Shown piece by piece: positions 61,552 through 64,000 of a DNA stretch of 64,000 nucleotides. Made by a program: the position numbers and the translations under genes. The DNA is taken from NCBI GenBank assembly GCA_965197565.1, contig CBDANK010000002.1:186001-250000 (forward strand). Reading direction: 5' to 3'. Under the pieces are notes generated by a model. The model searched no databases. It was not told where the DNA came from and saw only the letters and a list, made by a program, of their open reading frames with translations. The number at the start of each line of letters is the position of its first letter. Position 1 is the first letter of the stretch. Origin of the DNA: G963667675 sp965197565 (GTDB lineage Bacteria > Chloroflexota > Dehalococcoidia > Lucifugimonadales > UBA3495).

Positions 61552-64000
61552 TTGAAGAATGTGATGAGCATACGCGGGTGGATGAAGTGGCCGCTCCTGG
61601 CGGCCGCGGCGCTGGCCGTCCTGATATGGCAGCTGGTCCTGCCGGGCCCCGGCCCGGCGTACGCCGGCCGTTACCACTTGGAGTGCCCGGACCGGATTCT
61701 GGAAGGGGAAAGCCAGCCGGCCCAGGTGAGACACCATGCCTCAGTACCATCGGGCTTTGATGTACGTTGGGAGACCTTTCATGACGAAGAAGGTCTCACC
61801 GCCGAGGCGGATGATTATAAGCCCCTGAACAAAACATCGGGCTCCAGCGTTCACGAGTCAACCGTGGGACGTATGCGCGAAGGCTTATACACCATCGAAG
61901 ACGACCTCATCGAGGAAGACGAGACTTTCGGGCTCAGGATCGATAAATCCGGGCTCAAATGCACCATCATCATTGTGGACAATGACCCCGGCGTAACCGA
62001 CGTGCGGGTGGTCTCCACACCGCCCGACGGGGAGGCCTACCGGGCCGGCGAGGAGATCGAGATAGACGTGACCTTCAACCACCCGGTCCGCGTGACGGGA
62101 GAACCCGCCCTCACCCTGGACATTCGCGACGGCGGCGCTCCTCCCCGCAACTTCACGGTCCGCTCCGCCCCCTACGTGAGCGGAAGCGGCACCGGCACGC
62201 TGCGCTTCTCCTACACCGTGCAGGTGGGCGACAACGACAACAACGGCTTCATCGTCTCGGAGAGAGACCGCCACGGGCTGGGCGAAGGCACAATCAAGGC
62301 CGACGTACCGGGACACCGAGGCAGGAACGCCTTCCACGCCTTCGACCGCAGCACCTCGCCCCACGTGCAACAGAGCATTCCGGGCCAGCTCATAGCTACG
62401 GGGCGGCCCGTCGTCACCGGTGTCGCCATAGTGTCATCCCCGGCCGACGGCGAGACCTACGGGCCGGGCGAAAGGGTGGAAATAGACGTCACCTTCAACG
62501 GGAAGGTCAAGGCGGTGGACGCGCCCGTGCTTGGGCTGCGGGTGGACGGCAGACCGCGGCGACAGCGCCTACGTGCGGAAAGCCGTCTACGTCTCCGGCA
62601 GCGGCGCCGATACCCTGCGCTTCGTCTATGAAGTCCAGTTCGGCGACGAGGATAGCAACGGCCTAGCCATAATGAACGACGGGTTTGCCGATTTCAGTCC
62701 CGGCAGAATCCAAGCCCACCACCTGCCTTGGGACATAGACCAGGCCAGCCTGGCTAACGCTCCCCTGGTTGGGCACAGCCTGCCCGGCCACAAGGTGAAC
62801 GCCGCCGTGCCCACGGTGACCGACGTGCGCGTCGTCTCCACGCCGGCCCAGAGCAAAGGCTACCAGGCCGGTGAAAACATCCTCGTCGTCGTTACCTTCA
62901 GCAAACCCGTCCGCGTGGTGGGCGAACCCGTCCTCACCCTCGACATTCGCCACGGCGGCGCTCCTCCCCAGGACTACACCGTCCGCTCCGCCTCCTACTT
63001 GGGCAGCAACACCGCCAATACTCTTACCTTCAAATACGTGGTGCAGTTCGGCGACAACGACGACAACGGGTTCATCGTCTCGGAGAGCGACAACACCGGG
63101 CTGGGCGAGGGGACCATCAAGCCCACCGACAGCTTCCTATGGGACTGGGACGCCCTGCACGGGTTCGACCGCAACACCTCGCCGCACGTGCAACGGAGCA
63201 TCCCCGGTCAACGCATAGCCACCGGACGGCCCAGCATAAGCGACGTAGAGATCGTGTCCTCCCCCGCCGACGGCGCGGCGTACCGCCTAGGCGAGACGGT
63301 GGAGTTTGACCTGACCTTCAACGGCCTCGTCGCGGTAGAGGGCGCGCCCAAGCTTCGATTGCGGGTGAACAACCCGGAGGTGGACGGCCGCGATGCCAAG
63401 TACCTGCGCAAGGCCGTCTATACCTCCGGCAGCGGCACCAACAAGCTGCGCTTCTCCTACGCCATCCAGCTCGGCGACTCGGACACCAACGGGCTTGCCA
63501 TCCGGAAGCTGGAGGGGGGCAGCATCCACGCGCCGCAGACCTACGGCGTTTCGGCTAATCTGAGCACCATCGAGAGCCACGAGCTGTTCGGGCGCAGCCT
63601 GCCCGGCCAGGAGGTGGATGCCGCTCTGCCCACCGTGACCCGCGTACGGGTCACTTCCACGCCGGCCCAGAGCCAAGGCTACCGGGTCGGCGACCCCATC
63701 TTCGTCGTAGTCGTCTTCGACAAACCCGTCCGCGTGGTGGGCGAACCCGCCCTCACCCTCGACATCCGCCACGGCGGCGCTCCTCTCCAAGACTTCACGG
63801 TCCGCTCCGCCCCCTACGTGGGCAGCAACGGCCCCGAGACCCTCACCTTCTCCTACATAGTGCAGACCGGCGACAACGACAACAACGGGTTCATCGTCTC
63901 GGAGAGCGACGACACCGGGCTGGGCGAGGGGACCATCAAGCCCGCCGAAAGCTCCCTATGGGACCTGGACGCCTTGCACCGGTTCGACCGCGGCACCTCG
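61552..64000 (+). pseudogene. Secreted Calx-beta/SWM-like repeat protein, frameshifted and partial
   Basis: Starts at 61552 with a signal peptide (KNVMSIRG; AAALAVLIWQLV) and cleavage near YAG, then YHLECPDRILEGES and a Calx-beta-like domain ending IIIVDNDPGVTDV. SWM-like repeats follow. The first frame ends at 62631. Near 62545-62558 the paralogous sequence continues in the +1 frame (RGDSAYVRKAVYVSGSG) and then stays open to the window end with at least three more repeats (SSPADGAAYRLGETVEFD; YTSGSGTNKLRFSYAIQ). One indel therefore separates two long open parts. It could be a sequencing error or a genuine decay. The 3' end lies outside the window. Confidence 0.7.

Noticed and set aside
62871..63218. 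115-residue plus-strand open frame
   Set aside because: A shadow inside the frameshifted SWM-like gene; its low-complexity Ser/Pro/Thr translation is an out-of-frame reading.
1..64000. CRISPR arrays
   Set aside because: No regularly spaced repeat array was seen; the only repeated intergenic units are short palindromes and the CATTCTGAGCC phrases.

Overview
The window is GC-rich, densely coded bacterial DNA, most likely from a marine SAR202-like or related Chloroflexota (Dehalococcoidia-type) genome. This is an inference from gene content: paralogous amidohydrolases, an LLM flavin oxidoreductase, CaiB/BaiF CoA-transferase, GMC oxidoreductase, DUF1501/DUF1800 pair and many arginase-fold proteins. 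No rRNA or marker phylogeny was available. Housekeeping genes are complete and mostly have canonical motifs.

Layout. 1-2007: proW(partial)-proV glycine betaine/proline-type ABC importer on the minus strand. 2465-6165: trehalose-phosphatase, an amidohydrolase and a split transketolase. 6269-9063: proB-proA plus a small downstream gene. 9294-14532: mfd, a DUF1989 protein and a thioredoxin-like lipoprotein. 14787-16670: tRNA-Pro(CGG) followed by an AAA ATPase/TOPRIM (DUF3226) pair that looks like a defence-type cassette. 16734-18435: a frame-disrupted FAD oxidoreductase. 18459-23635: five consecutive arginase/agmatinase-fold genes. 23810-24089: a MITE with perfect terminal repeats and target duplication. 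24092-30840: GMC oxidoreductase, aminotransferase, two amidohydrolases, alpha/beta hydrolase. 31203-34867: DUF1501, DUF1800 and NHL-repeat genes. 34927-37809: larE-larC-larB for the nickel-pincer nucleotide cofactor, with a 39-bp perfect palindrome upstream. 38118-40153: a protein made of twelve gapless 22-residue repeats and a YihY/BrkB membrane protein. 40238-50385: D-aminoacylase-like amidohydrolase, a double-domain CoA-transferase, enoyl-CoA hydratase, a second pair of arginase-fold genes, EthD-like, Nudix, VOC and LLM genes. 50713-59286: pyruvate kinase, a lone TPP-enzyme subunit and gltBD. 59347-64000: a palindromic element, then a tandem family of secreted Calx-beta/SWM-like repeat proteins with one relic, one intact and one frame-disrupted member that runs off the window.

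The most striking signal is the set of seven ureohydrolase-fold genes. Three keep all six predicted Mn ligands (18459, 20559, 46202) and four have lost two or three of them (19478, 21583, 22661, 45198). The intact and degenerate members sit next to each other, and one intact/degenerate pair appears to have been duplicated as a unit. This suggests enzyme/pseudoenzyme partnerships, perhaps hetero-oligomeric amidine or guanidine hydrolases. That function is inference; the ligand pattern is read directly from the sequence.
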